A stretch of 64,000 nucleotides of DNA, taken from the NCBI RefSeq assembly GCF_000189535.1, contig NC_015145.1, positions 496,001-560,000 of the forward strand, read 5' to 3'. This stretch comes from Pseudarthrobacter phenanthrenivorans Sphe3. GTDB lineage: Bacteria > Actinomycetota > Actinomycetes > Actinomycetales > Micrococcaceae. The notes under the pieces are model-generated. The model was not told where the DNA came from. It saw only the letters and a list, made by a program, of their open reading frames with translations, and made no database searches. Of the stretch, positions 31,919 to 40,241 are shown one piece after another (within the stretch, counting starts at the first letter, position 1; each line of letters opens with the position of its first letter). Made by a program: the position numbers and the translations under genes.

Positions 31919-33517
31919 ATGCACAAGCACCCCCGAACCTCCCGGTTGCTGCGGTGGCGTCCTGCCGCCGCAGCGCTGGCGACGGCCGTAGCGGCTTCGG
32001 CCTTCCTGGCCGTTCCCTCCGCCCAGGCCAACGAACCAGCTGATCCGCCGGCAGCCGAGCAGATGCCCGCCCCGACCCCCGGGTTCCCCCTCCCAACGGA
32101 ACATACGCAGGAGGCTTTCGACCCGGCGTCGGACTTCACCTCCAAGTGGACGCGCGCCGATGCCAGCCAGATCATGGCGCAGAGCGACACCACCGTGGCT
32201 CCCGGACAGAACTCCATGAGCCCTGACGTCACCATGCCGGAAATCCCCGAGGATTTCCCCACCATGAACGAGGACGTCTGGGTCTGGGACACCTGGTCCC
32301 TGACGGACGAGAACGCCAACCAGATCAGCTACAAGGGCTACGACGTCATCTTCTCGCTCGTCGCTGACCGCCACGCCGGGTACAACTTCGACCAGCGCCA
32401 CTGGAACGCCCGCATCGGCTACTTCTTCCGGAAGACCAACGCCGACCCGGCCAAGGACAAGTGGAACTACGGCGGACACCTCTTCGTGGACGGCGCCTCC
32501 ATCGGCAACACCGAATGGTCCGGCTCCACCCGCCTCATGCAGGGCAACCACGTGAACGTGTTCTACACGGCCACCACCTTCCACGACGCGGCAGAGCGGA
32601 ACGCCGGCGGCGGCGGCATTGCCCCGGACGCAGCCATCGCCAAGGCCCTGGGCAAGATCCACGCTGACGAAAACGGCGTGACCTTCGACGGCTTCGAGCA
32701 CACCAAGCTGCTCGAGCCGGACGGCACGATGTACCAGACCAAGGAGCAGAACCCGGGCTTCGCGTTCCGCGACCCGTTCACGTTCGCCGACCCGGCCCAC
32801 CCGGGCAAGACCTTCATGGTCTTCGAAGGCAACACGGGCGGCAACCGCGGCGAGTACCAGTGCACCGAGGAAGACCTTGGCTACCGTGAGGGCGATGCCA
32901 ACGCAGAATCCCTCGACGAGGTGAACAGCAGCGGCGCCTACTACCAGACCGGCAATGTGGGGCTCGCCGTCGCGGACAACAAGGACCTGACCAAGTGGTC
33001 CTTCCTGCCGCCGATCCTCTCCGCGAACTGCGTCAACGACCAGACTGAGCGTCCGCAGATCTTCATCCAGAACGAGGACGGCAAGAACAAGTACTACCTG
33101 TACACGATCAGCCACCAGTTCACGTACGCGGCCGGCATGCGCGGCCCCGATGGCGTCTACGGTTTCGTGGGCGACGGCGTGCGCTCCGACTACCAGCCCG
33201 TCAACAATTCCGGCCTGGCACTCGGTTCGCCCACCGACCTCAACCTGCCCGCGAACAACCCGAGCGGCAGCATCTCCGGCCAGCAGAACGGCCGGCAGTT
33301 CCAGGCCTACTCGCACTACGTGCAGCCCAACGGCCTCGTGCAGTCGTTCATTGACAACGTCAACGGCGTGCGCGGCGGCTCGCTCTCCCCGACCGTGAAG
33401 ATCAACTTCAAGAACGGCGTGACCCAGGTGGACCGCAGCTTCGGCCAGAACGGCCTTGGCCCGTTCGGCTACCTGCCCACCAACGTCCGCGTCGGCGGCG
33501 AGGGCCACTACAAGTAA
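31919..33517 (+). CDS. Secreted GH68 levansucrase / beta-fructosyltransferase
   Basis: A 532-aa exported enzyme with a signal peptide of about 38 residues ending near AQA. GH68 catalytic residues are visible: nucleophile Asp124 in WVWDTWSL, transition-state stabiliser Asp285 in FRDPFTF, and acid/base Glu377 in QTERPQIF. It splits sucrose and transfers fructose, to make levan, fructo-oligosaccharides or difructose precursors. Levan versus inulin linkage, or mainly hydrolysis as in GH68 beta-fructofuranosidases, cannot be told from sequence. It is monocistronic between the tRNA cluster and the Asp23 operon, with a LacI-type site upstream and a strong terminator downstream. Confidence 0.95.
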   Translation: MHKHPRTSRLLRWRPAAAALATAVAASAFLAVPSAQANEPADPPAAEQMPAPTPGFPLPTEHTQEAFDPASDFTSKWTRADASQIMAQSDTTVAPGQNSMSPDVTMPEIPEDFPTMNEDVWVWDTWSLTDENANQISYKGYDVIFSLVADRHAGYNFDQRHWNARIGYFFRKTNADPAKDKWNYGGHLFVDGASIGNTEWSGSTRLMQGNHVNVFYTATTFHDAAERNAGGGGIAPDAAIAKALGKIHADENGVTFDGFEHTKLLEPDGTMYQTKEQNPGFAFRDPFTFADPAHPGKTFMVFEGNTGGNRGEYQCTEEDLGYREGDANAESLDEVNSSGAYYQTGNVGLAVADNKDLTKWSFLPPILSANCVNDQTERPQIFIQNEDGKNKYYLYTISHQFTYAAGMRGPDGVYGFVGDGVRSDYQPVNNSGLALGSPTDLNLPANNPSGSISGQQNGRQFQAYSHYVQPNGLVQSFIDNVNGVRGGSLSPTVKINFKNGVTQVDRSFGQNGLGPFGYLPTNVRVGGEGHYK

Positions 33518-33544
33518 ACGGCTGCCCCAACAGCTGCTGAAATA

Positions 33545-33581
33545 CAGGCAGGGACGTCCGGTATTCCGGCGTCCCTGCCTG
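33545..33581 (+). terminator. Terminator of levansucrase
   Basis: CAGGCAGGGACG at 33545-33556 pairs perfectly with CGTCCCTGCCTG at 33570-33581. The intervening bases form an inner CCGG/CCGG stem. It starts 28 bases after the stop codon. The T-tract is weak (CTGCCGTTAAG), so termination strength is uncertain. Confidence 0.75.
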
Positions 33582-33639
33582 CTGCCGTTAAGTCGCAGCC
33601 AAGGGATAGGGTTGGGAACAACAGAAGGGGGAGTGCCTG

Positions 33640-34101
33640 ATGGAATACCAGAACCCACAACCCGAGGCGGGCATCTACAGCCACGCCGCGCCGGTTCCTG
33701 TCCCTGCTTCCGCGCTGGGGCGCACCGTGATTTCCGAAACAGCCGTGGCCAAGGTGGCGGGCATCGCCGCCAGGGCCGTGCCGGGCGTCTACTCCCTGGG
33801 CTCCGGGCCTTCGCGTGCACTGGGCGCCATCCGTGACGCCGTCGGCAGTTCGGACCATGCGGCTGGTGTGCATGCGGAAGTGGGTGAAACCCAAGTGGCC
33901 GTGGACATCAGCCTGGTGGCAAGTTATGGGACGCCGCTGCATTCGCTGGCCGACCAGGTGCGGGCCGCTGTTTACCGCGCTGTGGAGGAACTCGTGGGGT
34001 TGCAGGTCATCGAGGTGAACGTGGAGATCACGGACGTCTACGTGCCCCCTCCCGTCAAACCCACCCCCTCCGGCTCCACTGACAGGGAGGCTCTGCTGTG
34101 A
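33640..34101 (+). CDS. Asp23/Gls24-family envelope stress protein
   Basis: A 153-aa protein with the Asp23 domain from about residue 26 to 132: GRTVISETAVAKVAGIAARA, VPGVYSLGSG, VAVDISLVASYGTPLHSLAD, QVIEVNVEITDVYVP. Asp23 proteins are abundant membrane-associated proteins linked to cell-envelope stress in Gram-positives, anchored by AmaP. It is the first gene of a five-gene overlapping operon. RBS AAGGGGGAG precedes ATG 33640. Confidence 0.93.
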   Translation: MEYQNPQPEAGIYSHAAPVPVPASALGRTVISETAVAKVAGIAARAVPGVYSLGSGPSRALGAIRDAVGSSDHAAGVHAEVGETQVAVDISLVASYGTPLHSLADQVRAAVYRAVEELVGLQVIEVNVEITDVYVPPPVKPTPSGSTDREALL

Positions 34102-34289
34102 ATCTCACCGTTGCGGGCATGGCGATGGGCGCGTTCGTCGCCTTCATGTCGTTGCAGTTCGGCCTTTGGGGCTTCCTGGTGTCGCTGCTGTTCATGGCGA
34201 TCGGCGCGCTGCTGGGCCGTGCCGCCGAGGGGAAGCTGGACCTGCGCGGCGTGCTGGATGCCATCATCGGCCGGCGCTCATCCTCATGA
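34098..34289 (+). CDS. Small membrane protein of the Asp23 operon (DUF2273-like)
   Basis: A 63-aa protein with two closely packed hydrophobic helices (AGMAMGAFVAFMSLQFGLWG; FLVSLLFMAIGALLGRAAEG) and a basic C-terminus. DUF2273 proteins of this size are typical companions of Asp23. GTG 34098 overlaps the asp23 stop by four bases, and its own stop overlaps the next gene by four. Confidence 0.85.
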   Translation: MNLTVAGMAMGAFVAFMSLQFGLWGFLVSLLFMAIGALLGRAAEGKLDLRGVLDAIIGRRSSS

Positions 34290-34666
34290 ACCCCGCCGCG
34301 CCGGCCGTGCGGGCGCAGGTGCTCAGCGGCCACAACAGGATCAGCACTCAGGCACTGACCAGCCTCGCGAAGGTGGCGGCCGCCCAGGCGCTGGACGTCG
34401 ACGCCCAGGACGTGCGGGCTGACTGGGCGGACGACGACGGGCTGCTGGCATTGTCCCTCGTCGCGCCCATCAGCGTTCCGCCGCTGCAGCCGGTGGCCAC
34501 GGACCCCGGGCGGGTGGCGGCGTTCGGCGGCTCTATCTGGGACCGCGCCGTCAACGCCAAAACCCACATCCTGGAAACCGTCACGAAGCTCAGCGGCGCG
34601 CGTTTGAGCCGCGTGGATATCAGGATCAGCGGCGTCAGGATCAGGGAAGGAGGGCGGGTGAAATGA
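34286..34666 (+). CDS. Second Asp23-like protein
   Basis: A 126-aa cytosolic protein. Start MNPAAPAVRAQVLSGHNRIS, then TQALTSLAKVAAAQALDVDA resembles the first half of an Asp23 domain (a helix after an ISxxAL start). Residues 90-126 (RAVNAKTHILETVTKLSGAR, VDIRISGVRI) resemble its last helix and strand. It is probably a divergent Asp23 partner. ATG 34286 overlaps the previous stop (ATGA). The longer frame to 34166 lies inside the upstream gene. Confidence 0.8.
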   Translation: MNPAAPAVRAQVLSGHNRISTQALTSLAKVAAAQALDVDAQDVRADWADDDGLLALSLVAPISVPPLQPVATDPGRVAAFGGSIWDRAVNAKTHILETVTKLSGARLSRVDIRISGVRIREGGRVK

Positions 34667-35328
34667 GTCGGACGGACCAGAGCGGAAGCGCGGAAGGAAC
34701 CGCCAGCTCCGCCACGGCCCTGCACAGGCGCGGAAACCAGGGGCCGGACATGCAGAGGATCCTGCATCGCGAAACCCATTCAACACGGGCTGTTGTGGCC
34801 ACCGTGGCAGCTGTGATGGTTATGGCGCTCGCCGCGTATGGCCTCCTCGAGGCCGCGGTGCATGCCATCGGGCAGCCGGCATGGCTCATAGAGCCCCAAG
34901 TGGCAGCGGAACGGATCGTGGCCCTGCCCTCGGGGATTCCGCTGCTGCTGCTCGGCGCGATCGGTGCGGTCCTGGCCATGGTGGGCCTGGTCTTCTTCCT
35001 CAACGGGGTACTGCCCGGGCGGCGTGCACGGCACCTGTTGTCAGTCAATGCCCTGGACGCTCGGGGTCCCGCCGTAGTGGTGGATGACGAGGTGGTTGCC
35101 TCCTCGTTGGCCCGGCGTGCCCGGCTCGCCGCCAACGTGGCGCCGGAGCAGGTCATGGTGGTGGTCTCGCAACGGCAGGTCACAGTAAATGTCCGGCCAA
35201 CATCCGGCGTGCCGGTAGACGAGGAAGGCGTGCTCGCCGCCGTCCGCGATGAACTCAACGCCATGGCGCTGGAGCCCTCACCGGAGCCCCGCATCAATGT
35301 TGCCCCTTCGGGGGTGATCGGCGCGTGA
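34663..35328 (+). CDS. DUF6286-like membrane protein of the Asp23 operon
   Basis: A 221-aa protein with a cytosolic N-terminus, two membrane helices (about 44-68, ATVAAVMVMALAAYGLLEAA, and about 86-112, IPLLLLGAIGAVLAMVGLVF), then a soluble domain (ALDARGPAVVVDDEVVASSL, RQVTVNVRPTSGVPVDEEGV) with the beta-alpha look of an Asp23-interacting domain. It overlaps both neighbours by four bases. I assign the DUF from remembered family context, so the name is tentative. Confidence 0.75.
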   Translation: MSRTDQSGSAEGTASSATALHRRGNQGPDMQRILHRETHSTRAVVATVAAVMVMALAAYGLLEAAVHAIGQPAWLIEPQVAAERIVALPSGIPLLLLGAIGAVLAMVGLVFFLNGVLPGRRARHLLSVNALDARGPAVVVDDEVVASSLARRARLAANVAPEQVMVVVSQRQVTVNVRPTSGVPVDEEGVLAAVRDELNAMALEPSPEPRINVAPSGVIGA

Positions 35329-35936
35329 ACAGCACTCCGAGCCTGCTGAACCGGATTCTCATCGCGGTCCTGGGCCTCATATTGCTTGCCGTGGGCGGCC
35401 TGCTGATGCTGCTGGCTGCAGTCCCTGCGGTGGCCACCTGGTGGCATTCCTGGGCTGCAGGCATTTGGCAGGGAGCCAACAATGCCTTTAATGCCACCAG
35501 GTTCCCGGGCCGGCCGGAAAGCTGGCTGTGGATCCTGGTAGCCCTCGCCCTGCTGGTCCTGATCGGCCTCATGGTGGCCTGGATTGCCCAGCAAGGCAAA
35601 GGCCGCGCCAACCTGCTCGCCGCGGATTACGATCCCGGAGCGGTTCCGGGAGATGTCCGGATCGGCGGGGGAGTGGCCGAGCAGGCACTCAAACACGCCC
35701 TCGCGGGCCGGCCGGACCTCGCCGGCGCCACGGTGGTCACCTATGACGTCAAGGGGTCACCCGCACTGAAGGTCCGGCTCCTGCCCCGGCAGGGGGTGGC
35801 GCCGCACCTGCTCGCCGCAGAAGTTGCTGGACTGGTGGAAGCCCTTGAATCCGTCCTCGGCAAGGACATCCCCGTCCTTATCCACATCGGTGCCGGCGCA
35901 CGGACGCGCTTCGGCAGGGCCGAACGCGTCCGCTGA
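35325..35936 (+). CDS. amaP: AmaP-like alkaline shock membrane anchor protein
   Basis: A 203-aa protein with two membrane helices (ILIAVLGLILLAVGGLLMLL; WLWILVALALLVLIGLMVAW) followed by a soluble domain (DVRIGGGVAEQALKHALAGR; YDVKGSPALKVRLLPRQGVA). AmaP in staphylococci anchors Asp23 to the membrane with this topology. GTG 35325 overlaps the previous stop. It is the last gene of the operon. Confidence 0.78.
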   Translation: MNSTPSLLNRILIAVLGLILLAVGGLLMLLAAVPAVATWWHSWAAGIWQGANNAFNATRFPGRPESWLWILVALALLVLIGLMVAWIAQQGKGRANLLAADYDPGAVPGDVRIGGGVAEQALKHALAGRPDLAGATVVTYDVKGSPALKVRLLPRQGVAPHLLAAEVAGLVEALESVLGKDIPVLIHIGAGARTRFGRAERVR

Positions 35937-35949
35937 CGCTTGCGTCTGG

Positions 35950-37773
35950 TCAGGCAGGGCTCCTGGTCAAGTAGACGGTGCAGTCTACCGGCACCTCATC
36001 CATGAGCCGCCATTCCTGTTCTGGCTCCGGCCCGCTGGAGAGCGCCACGGAATAGCCTTCCGGGATGGGCGCCGAGGCGAACCCCATGTTCGACAGGACC
36101 AGAACGTCACGGTTCCGGAAGGCCAGCAGGCCGCTCTCTGGTGCGTGGACCTCGTCCCATTGCAGTGAGCCCTTTCCAAGTTGCCGCACGGCGCGGAACG
36201 CCAGGGCAGCCCGGTACAGCTCCAAGGTGGAGCCTTCCTCGCCGTCCTGCTGGTCCGCAGCGAGGGGGCCGAAGCTTTCGGGCTGCGGGAGCCATGGGGG
36301 AGCCGCATCACCGGGGAATGACTCGGCGAAGCCGTATCCGTGCTTTTCCGCGGCCCAGGGGAGGGGTACCCGGCAGCCGTCCCGTCCGGTTTCTGCCCCC
36401 TGGGTTCGGAAGAACGTGGGGTCCTGCCGCGCGTCGTCCGGAAGGGTGGTGTGTTCGGGGAGTCCCAGCTCCTCGCCCTGGTACAGGTAGGCGGAACCAG
36501 GCAGGGCCAGTTCCACCAGGGTGGCGGCACGGGCGCGCGCCAGTCCCAGGGCGGCGTCCGGCTGCTCATCGTACGCGGCGATGCCCTTGGGGAATGTGGT
36601 GGGATCCGCGAGTCCGAACCGGGTGGTGTGGCGGACAGTATCGTGGTTGCTGAGCACCCAGGTGCAGGGTGCCCCAACTGCTGCGGCGGCCTTCAGGGAC
36701 GCGTCGATTGCTTCGGCCATGCGCTCGGCGTTCCAGCCGGCCATCAGGAAGTCAAAGTTGAAGGCTTGTTGCATCTCATCCGGCCGCACATAGAGGGCCA
36801 GGCGTTCGGCCGGTTCCACCCAGGCCTCGGCCACCATCATCCGGTCGCTGCCGTATTCTTCGAGGACCCGGTGCCAGTCACGGTAAATGTCGTGCACGCC
36901 GTCCTGGTCGAAGAAAGGCGAGGGCGGGTAGACCGGCGATACCGCCCGGTGGGGTTCCTCGGCATTTGTGTGGGCTCCGGGGGCATCTCCCGGGGGTGGG
37001 GGCTCCCTCCGAACCTCCACTTTGTGGTCGGCGGTGGTTCCCTCAACCATTGCGGCCACGCCCTCCCAGTCGGGAAGGCCTGGCTCCTTGACCATGCCGT
37101 GGGCCACGTCAACCCGGAATCCGTCCGCGCCCCGGTCCAGCCAGAAGCGCAGAACAGAGCGCATTTCTTCCTGCACCTCGTGGTTTTCCCAGTTGAGGTC
37201 CGGCTGCTTTGTGTCGAAGAGGTGCAGGTACCACTCGCCTGGCGAGCCGTCCTTCTCTTTGATCCTGGTCCAGGCGGGTCCGCCAAAGATGGACTTCCAG
37301 TTGTTCGGTGCCCGATTGCCGTCACCGGAGCCCGGCGCCTCGTCCTTGCCCGGGCGGAAGATGTAGCGGTCCCGTTCGGGGGAGCCTGGCTGTGCGGCAA
37401 GCGCGGCCTGGAACCAGGCATGCTCGTCAGACGTGTGGTTGGGGACCAGGTCCACAATGACCTTCAGGCCGCGCCGGTGGGCTTCCTGCAACATCGCGTC
37501 GAAGTCCGCCAGCGACCCGAACAGGGGGTCCACCTGCCGGTAGTCGGCAACGTCGTACCCGCCGTCTGCCTGCGGCGACTTGTAAAACGGGGACAGCCAG
37601 ATGGCATCCACGCCTAACCGCTCCAGGTACGGGAGATGATCCATGACGCCGCGTAGATCCCCCATGCCATCGCCATTGCCGTCGGCGAAGGAGCGGGGAT
37701 AGATCTGGTAGACGACGGCGTCAGTCCACCATTGCCTGGTTGCATCGGAGGCAGGAACGGCCAGCTTGGACAT
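35950..37773 (-). CDS. GH13 alpha-glucosidase
   Basis: A 607-aa cytosolic glycoside hydrolase of the oligo-1,6-glucosidase/alpha-glucosidase type (GH13). The N-terminal block WWTDAVVYQIYPRSFADGNG is typical. Catalytic residues are Asp222 in GFRVDVAHG (nucleophile), Glu316 in MVAEAWVEP (acid/base) and Asp378 in SNHDTVRHT. Residues about 250-285 carry an extra Pro/Glu-rich loop (VEVRREPPPPGDAPGAHTNA) compared with the shortest relatives. It hydrolyses alpha-glucosides imported by the divergent ABC system. Its promoter shares the LacI operator at 37800. Confidence 0.94.
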   Translation of the reverse strand: MSKLAVPASDATRQWWTDAVVYQIYPRSFADGNGDGMGDLRGVMDHLPYLERLGVDAIWLSPFYKSPQADGGYDVADYRQVDPLFGSLADFDAMLQEAHRRGLKVIVDLVPNHTSDEHAWFQAALAAQPGSPERDRYIFRPGKDEAPGSGDGNRAPNNWKSIFGGPAWTRIKEKDGSPGEWYLHLFDTKQPDLNWENHEVQEEMRSVLRFWLDRGADGFRVDVAHGMVKEPGLPDWEGVAAMVEGTTADHKVEVRREPPPPGDAPGAHTNAEEPHRAVSPVYPPSPFFDQDGVHDIYRDWHRVLEEYGSDRMMVAEAWVEPAERLALYVRPDEMQQAFNFDFLMAGWNAERMAEAIDASLKAAAAVGAPCTWVLSNHDTVRHTTRFGLADPTTFPKGIAAYDEQPDAALGLARARAATLVELALPGSAYLYQGEELGLPEHTTLPDDARQDPTFFRTQGAETGRDGCRVPLPWAAEKHGYGFAESFPGDAAPPWLPQPESFGPLAADQQDGEEGSTLELYRAALAFRAVRQLGKGSLQWDEVHAPESGLLAFRNRDVLVLSNMGFASAPIPEGYSVALSSGPEPEQEWRLMDEVPVDCTVYLTRSPA

Positions 37774-37799
37774 TTGGTTCCTCTCAGATAACTTTTTGA

Positions 37800-37813
37800 T
37801 GTAAACGCTTGCA
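37800..37813. promoter_or_regulatory. LacI-family operator, alpha-glucoside divergon
   Basis: TGTAAACGCTTGCA matches the LacI/GalR operator consensus TGnAAnCGnTTnCA at every specified position. It lies 27 bases before the GH13 start and about 100 bases before the binding-protein start, so it could repress both directions. The LacI regulator at 41511 is the obvious candidate. Confidence 0.8.
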
Positions 37814-37913
37814 TTACCTGCGGCAACCTTACTAGTGTGATGGTCACCACATCAACCTCACCCAGCAAGCGCACTGCCGACTTACTTGTCACTCAGCGAG
37901 GAGCTTCAAGCTA

Positions 37914-39200
37914 ATGAAAACCCCTAGATTCCTACTGCCAGCTGCAACCGCAGGCATCCTGGCCCTTTCCCTGACCGCATGCGCCGGCGGAGGCGGCGGC
38001 GGGACCACCGGTGGTGGCAGCGACGCCGAAGCCAATCTTGAGGGCCGGGGACCTATCACCTATGTCCAGGGCAAGGACAACAGCAATGTTGTGCGTCCCC
38101 TCCTCGAAAAGTGGAACGCTGCCCACCCGGACGAAAAGGTCGAGTTCAAGGAGCAGACCGACCAGGCCGACCAGCAGCACGATGACCTGGTCCAGAATTT
38201 CCAGGCCAAGAACGAAAATTATGACGTCGTCAGCGTGGACGTCGTGTGGACTGCTGAGTTCGCAGCACGCGGCTGGCTGCAGCCGCTCGAAGGCGACATG
38301 GCCATCGAGACGGACGGCATGCTTCAGCCCACCATCGAGGCAGGCACTTACCAGGACAAGCTGTACACCGCCCCTGTTTCGTCCGACGGCGGCATCCTCT
38401 ACTACCGCAAGGACCTCGTTCCCGAAGCACCCAAAACCTGGGACGAGATGATGGGCATGTGCTCCATCGCCAAGGAAAACAACATGGGTTGCTACGCAGG
38501 CCAGTTCAAGCAGTACGAGGGCCTCACCGTCAACGCGTCCGAGGCAATTAACTCAGCCGGCGGATCCGTCCTGAATGACGAGGGCAAGCCGAACCTGAAC
38601 ACCCCTGAGGCCGAGGAAGGCCTGAACAACCTGGTGGACGCCTTCAAGAACGGCAACATCCCGGCCGAGGCCATCACCTACCAGGAAGAGGAAAGCCGCC
38701 GCGCTTTCCAGGAAGGCAAGCTGCTCTTCCTTCGCAACTGGCCGTACGTCTACAACCTGGCAACCACTGAAGGTTCATCCAAGGTGAAGGATGTCCTGGG
38801 CATGGCTGCACTGCCCGGCAAGGATGGCCCCGGTGCTTCATCGCTCGGCGGACACAATGCCGCCATCAGCGTTTACTCCAAGAACAAGGCCACGGCCCGG
38901 GACTTCGTGAAGTTCCTCATCGAGGAAGAGCAGCAGAAGTTCTTCGCCACACAGGGTTCGCTGGCACCGGTCCTCGGTGATCTCTACGAAGACCAGGAAC
39001 TGGTTGCCAAGCTGCCGTACCTGCCTGTCCTGAAGACCTCCATCGAGAACGCGGTGCCGCGCCCGGTAACCCCGTTCTACCCGGCAGTCACCCAGGCCAT
39101 CCAGGAGAACTCCTACGCTGCACTGAAGGGCGAGAAGTCCGCTAAGGACGCACTGTCCGATATGCAGAAGTCCATCGAGTCCGCTGGCGCAGGATCGTAA
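37914..39200 (+). CDS. ABC sugar transporter substrate-binding lipoprotein
   Basis: A 428-aa extracellular solute-binding protein (family 1). The signal sequence ends with lipobox LTAC at Cys23, followed by a Gly-rich tether. Conserved folds include ENYDVVSVDVVWTAEFAARG and AGTYQDKLYTAPVSSDGGIL, and a disulfide may join the two Cys near residues 182 and 192. Relatives bind trehalose, maltose, sucrose or other alpha-glucosides (ThuE/AglE-like). GAGGAG lies before ATG 37914. First gene of the uptake operon. Confidence 0.94.
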   Translation: MKTPRFLLPAATAGILALSLTACAGGGGGGTTGGGSDAEANLEGRGPITYVQGKDNSNVVRPLLEKWNAAHPDEKVEFKEQTDQADQQHDDLVQNFQAKNENYDVVSVDVVWTAEFAARGWLQPLEGDMAIETDGMLQPTIEAGTYQDKLYTAPVSSDGGILYYRKDLVPEAPKTWDEMMGMCSIAKENNMGCYAGQFKQYEGLTVNASEAINSAGGSVLNDEGKPNLNTPEAEEGLNNLVDAFKNGNIPAEAITYQEEESRRAFQEGKLLFLRNWPYVYNLATTEGSSKVKDVLGMAALPGKDGPGASSLGGHNAAISVYSKNKATARDFVKFLIEEEQQKFFATQGSLAPVLGDLYEDQELVAKLPYLPVLKTSIENAVPRPVTPFYPAVTQAIQENSYAALKGEKSAKDALSDMQKSIESAGAGS

Positions 39201-39206
39201 CCAGCC

Positions 39207-40241
39207 ATGGCTACCGAATTGGGCCCGACGCCGGTAAAGCCGGCGTCGGGCACGCCCGATGTCCATCACGGCCCCAAGGGCGTAGGCGAAGACAACCGGA
39301 TCCTTAGCCAGGGCAAATGGGCCTCCTGGCTGCTGGCGCCGACCATCATCGCCCTGGGCATCGTCATTGTCTACCCCATCATCAGCGCCATTGTGATGTC
39401 CTTCCAGAAGGACGCGGGGCTGGACCCGGCCACCGGCCTGTTCACCGCCGGGGGCCCTGCCGGCATCCAGAACTATGTGAACTGGCTTGGACAGCAGTGT
39501 GCCGCCCCGGGCGGCGGCACCGTCGCCTGCCCACCGGGTACCCTGGGCGGCCAGTTCTGGACGGCCACCGGAACCACGTTCCTTTTCACGGTTATCACCG
39601 TGGCCTTCGAGACGGTGCTTGGTTTCTGGATGGCCATGATCATGGCGCGGACCTTCAAGGGACGCGGCCTGGTGCGTGCAGCAGTCCTCGTTCCGTGGGC
39701 CATCCCCACCGCTGTCACCGCCCAGCTCTGGCTCTTCATGTTCGACTTCAACGGCATCATCAACAAGCTGTTCAACGTTTCGATCCTCTGGACCGGCAGT
39801 GAATGGCCGGCGAAGTGGGCCGTGATCATTGCCGACACGTGGAAAACGACGCCGTTCATGGCGCTGCTCATCCTGGCCGGCCTGCAGATGATTCCGGCCG
39901 AGGTCTACGAAGCCGCCAAGGTGGACGGGGCATCTGCCTGGCAGCGTTTCCGGCTGGTCACGCTCCCGCTGGTGAAGCCCGCCCTCATGGTGGCCATCCT
40001 CTTCCGTACCCTGGACGCCCTGCGCATGTTCGACCTTCCGTACATCCTGACCGGCGGTGCGAACAACACCACAACGCTGTCCATCCTGGTGATTAACCAG
40101 ATCAGGCAAGGGTTCAACTCGGCTGCTGCCTTGTCCACCATCACGTTCCTCATCATCTTCCTGGTCGCATTCATCTTCGTCCGGTTCCTTGGTGCGAATG
40201 TCGTGGAGCAAAGCGGAGCCACCGGTAAGGGGAAGAAATGA
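39207..40241 (+). CDS. ABC sugar transporter permease 1 (MalF type)
   Basis: A 344-aa inner-membrane subunit with six predicted helices after a 35-residue hydrophilic N-terminus. The EAA loop that contacts the ATPase is EVYEAAKVDGASAWQRFRLV, followed by TLPLVKP. It forms the pore with permease 2. No ATPase gene follows; actinobacterial sugar transporters often share the MsiK-type ATPase encoded elsewhere, which is inferred here. It overlaps permease 2 by four bases. Confidence 0.94.
   Translation: MATELGPTPVKPASGTPDVHHGPKGVGEDNRILSQGKWASWLLAPTIIALGIVIVYPIISAIVMSFQKDAGLDPATGLFTAGGPAGIQNYVNWLGQQCAAPGGGTVACPPGTLGGQFWTATGTTFLFTVITVAFETVLGFWMAMIMARTFKGRGLVRAAVLVPWAIPTAVTAQLWLFMFDFNGIINKLFNVSILWTGSEWPAKWAVIIADTWKTTPFMALLILAGLQMIPAEVYEAAKVDGASAWQRFRLVTLPLVKPALMVAILFRTLDALRMFDLPYILTGGANNTTTLSILVINQIRQGFNSAAALSTITFLIIFLVAFIFVRFLGANVVEQSGATGKGKK

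Noticed and set aside
31895-33820. 641-aa minus-strand open frame covering levansucrase
   Set aside because: GC-rich antisense frame; composition (V/G/R-rich) and lack of motifs mark it as a shadow of the GH68 gene.
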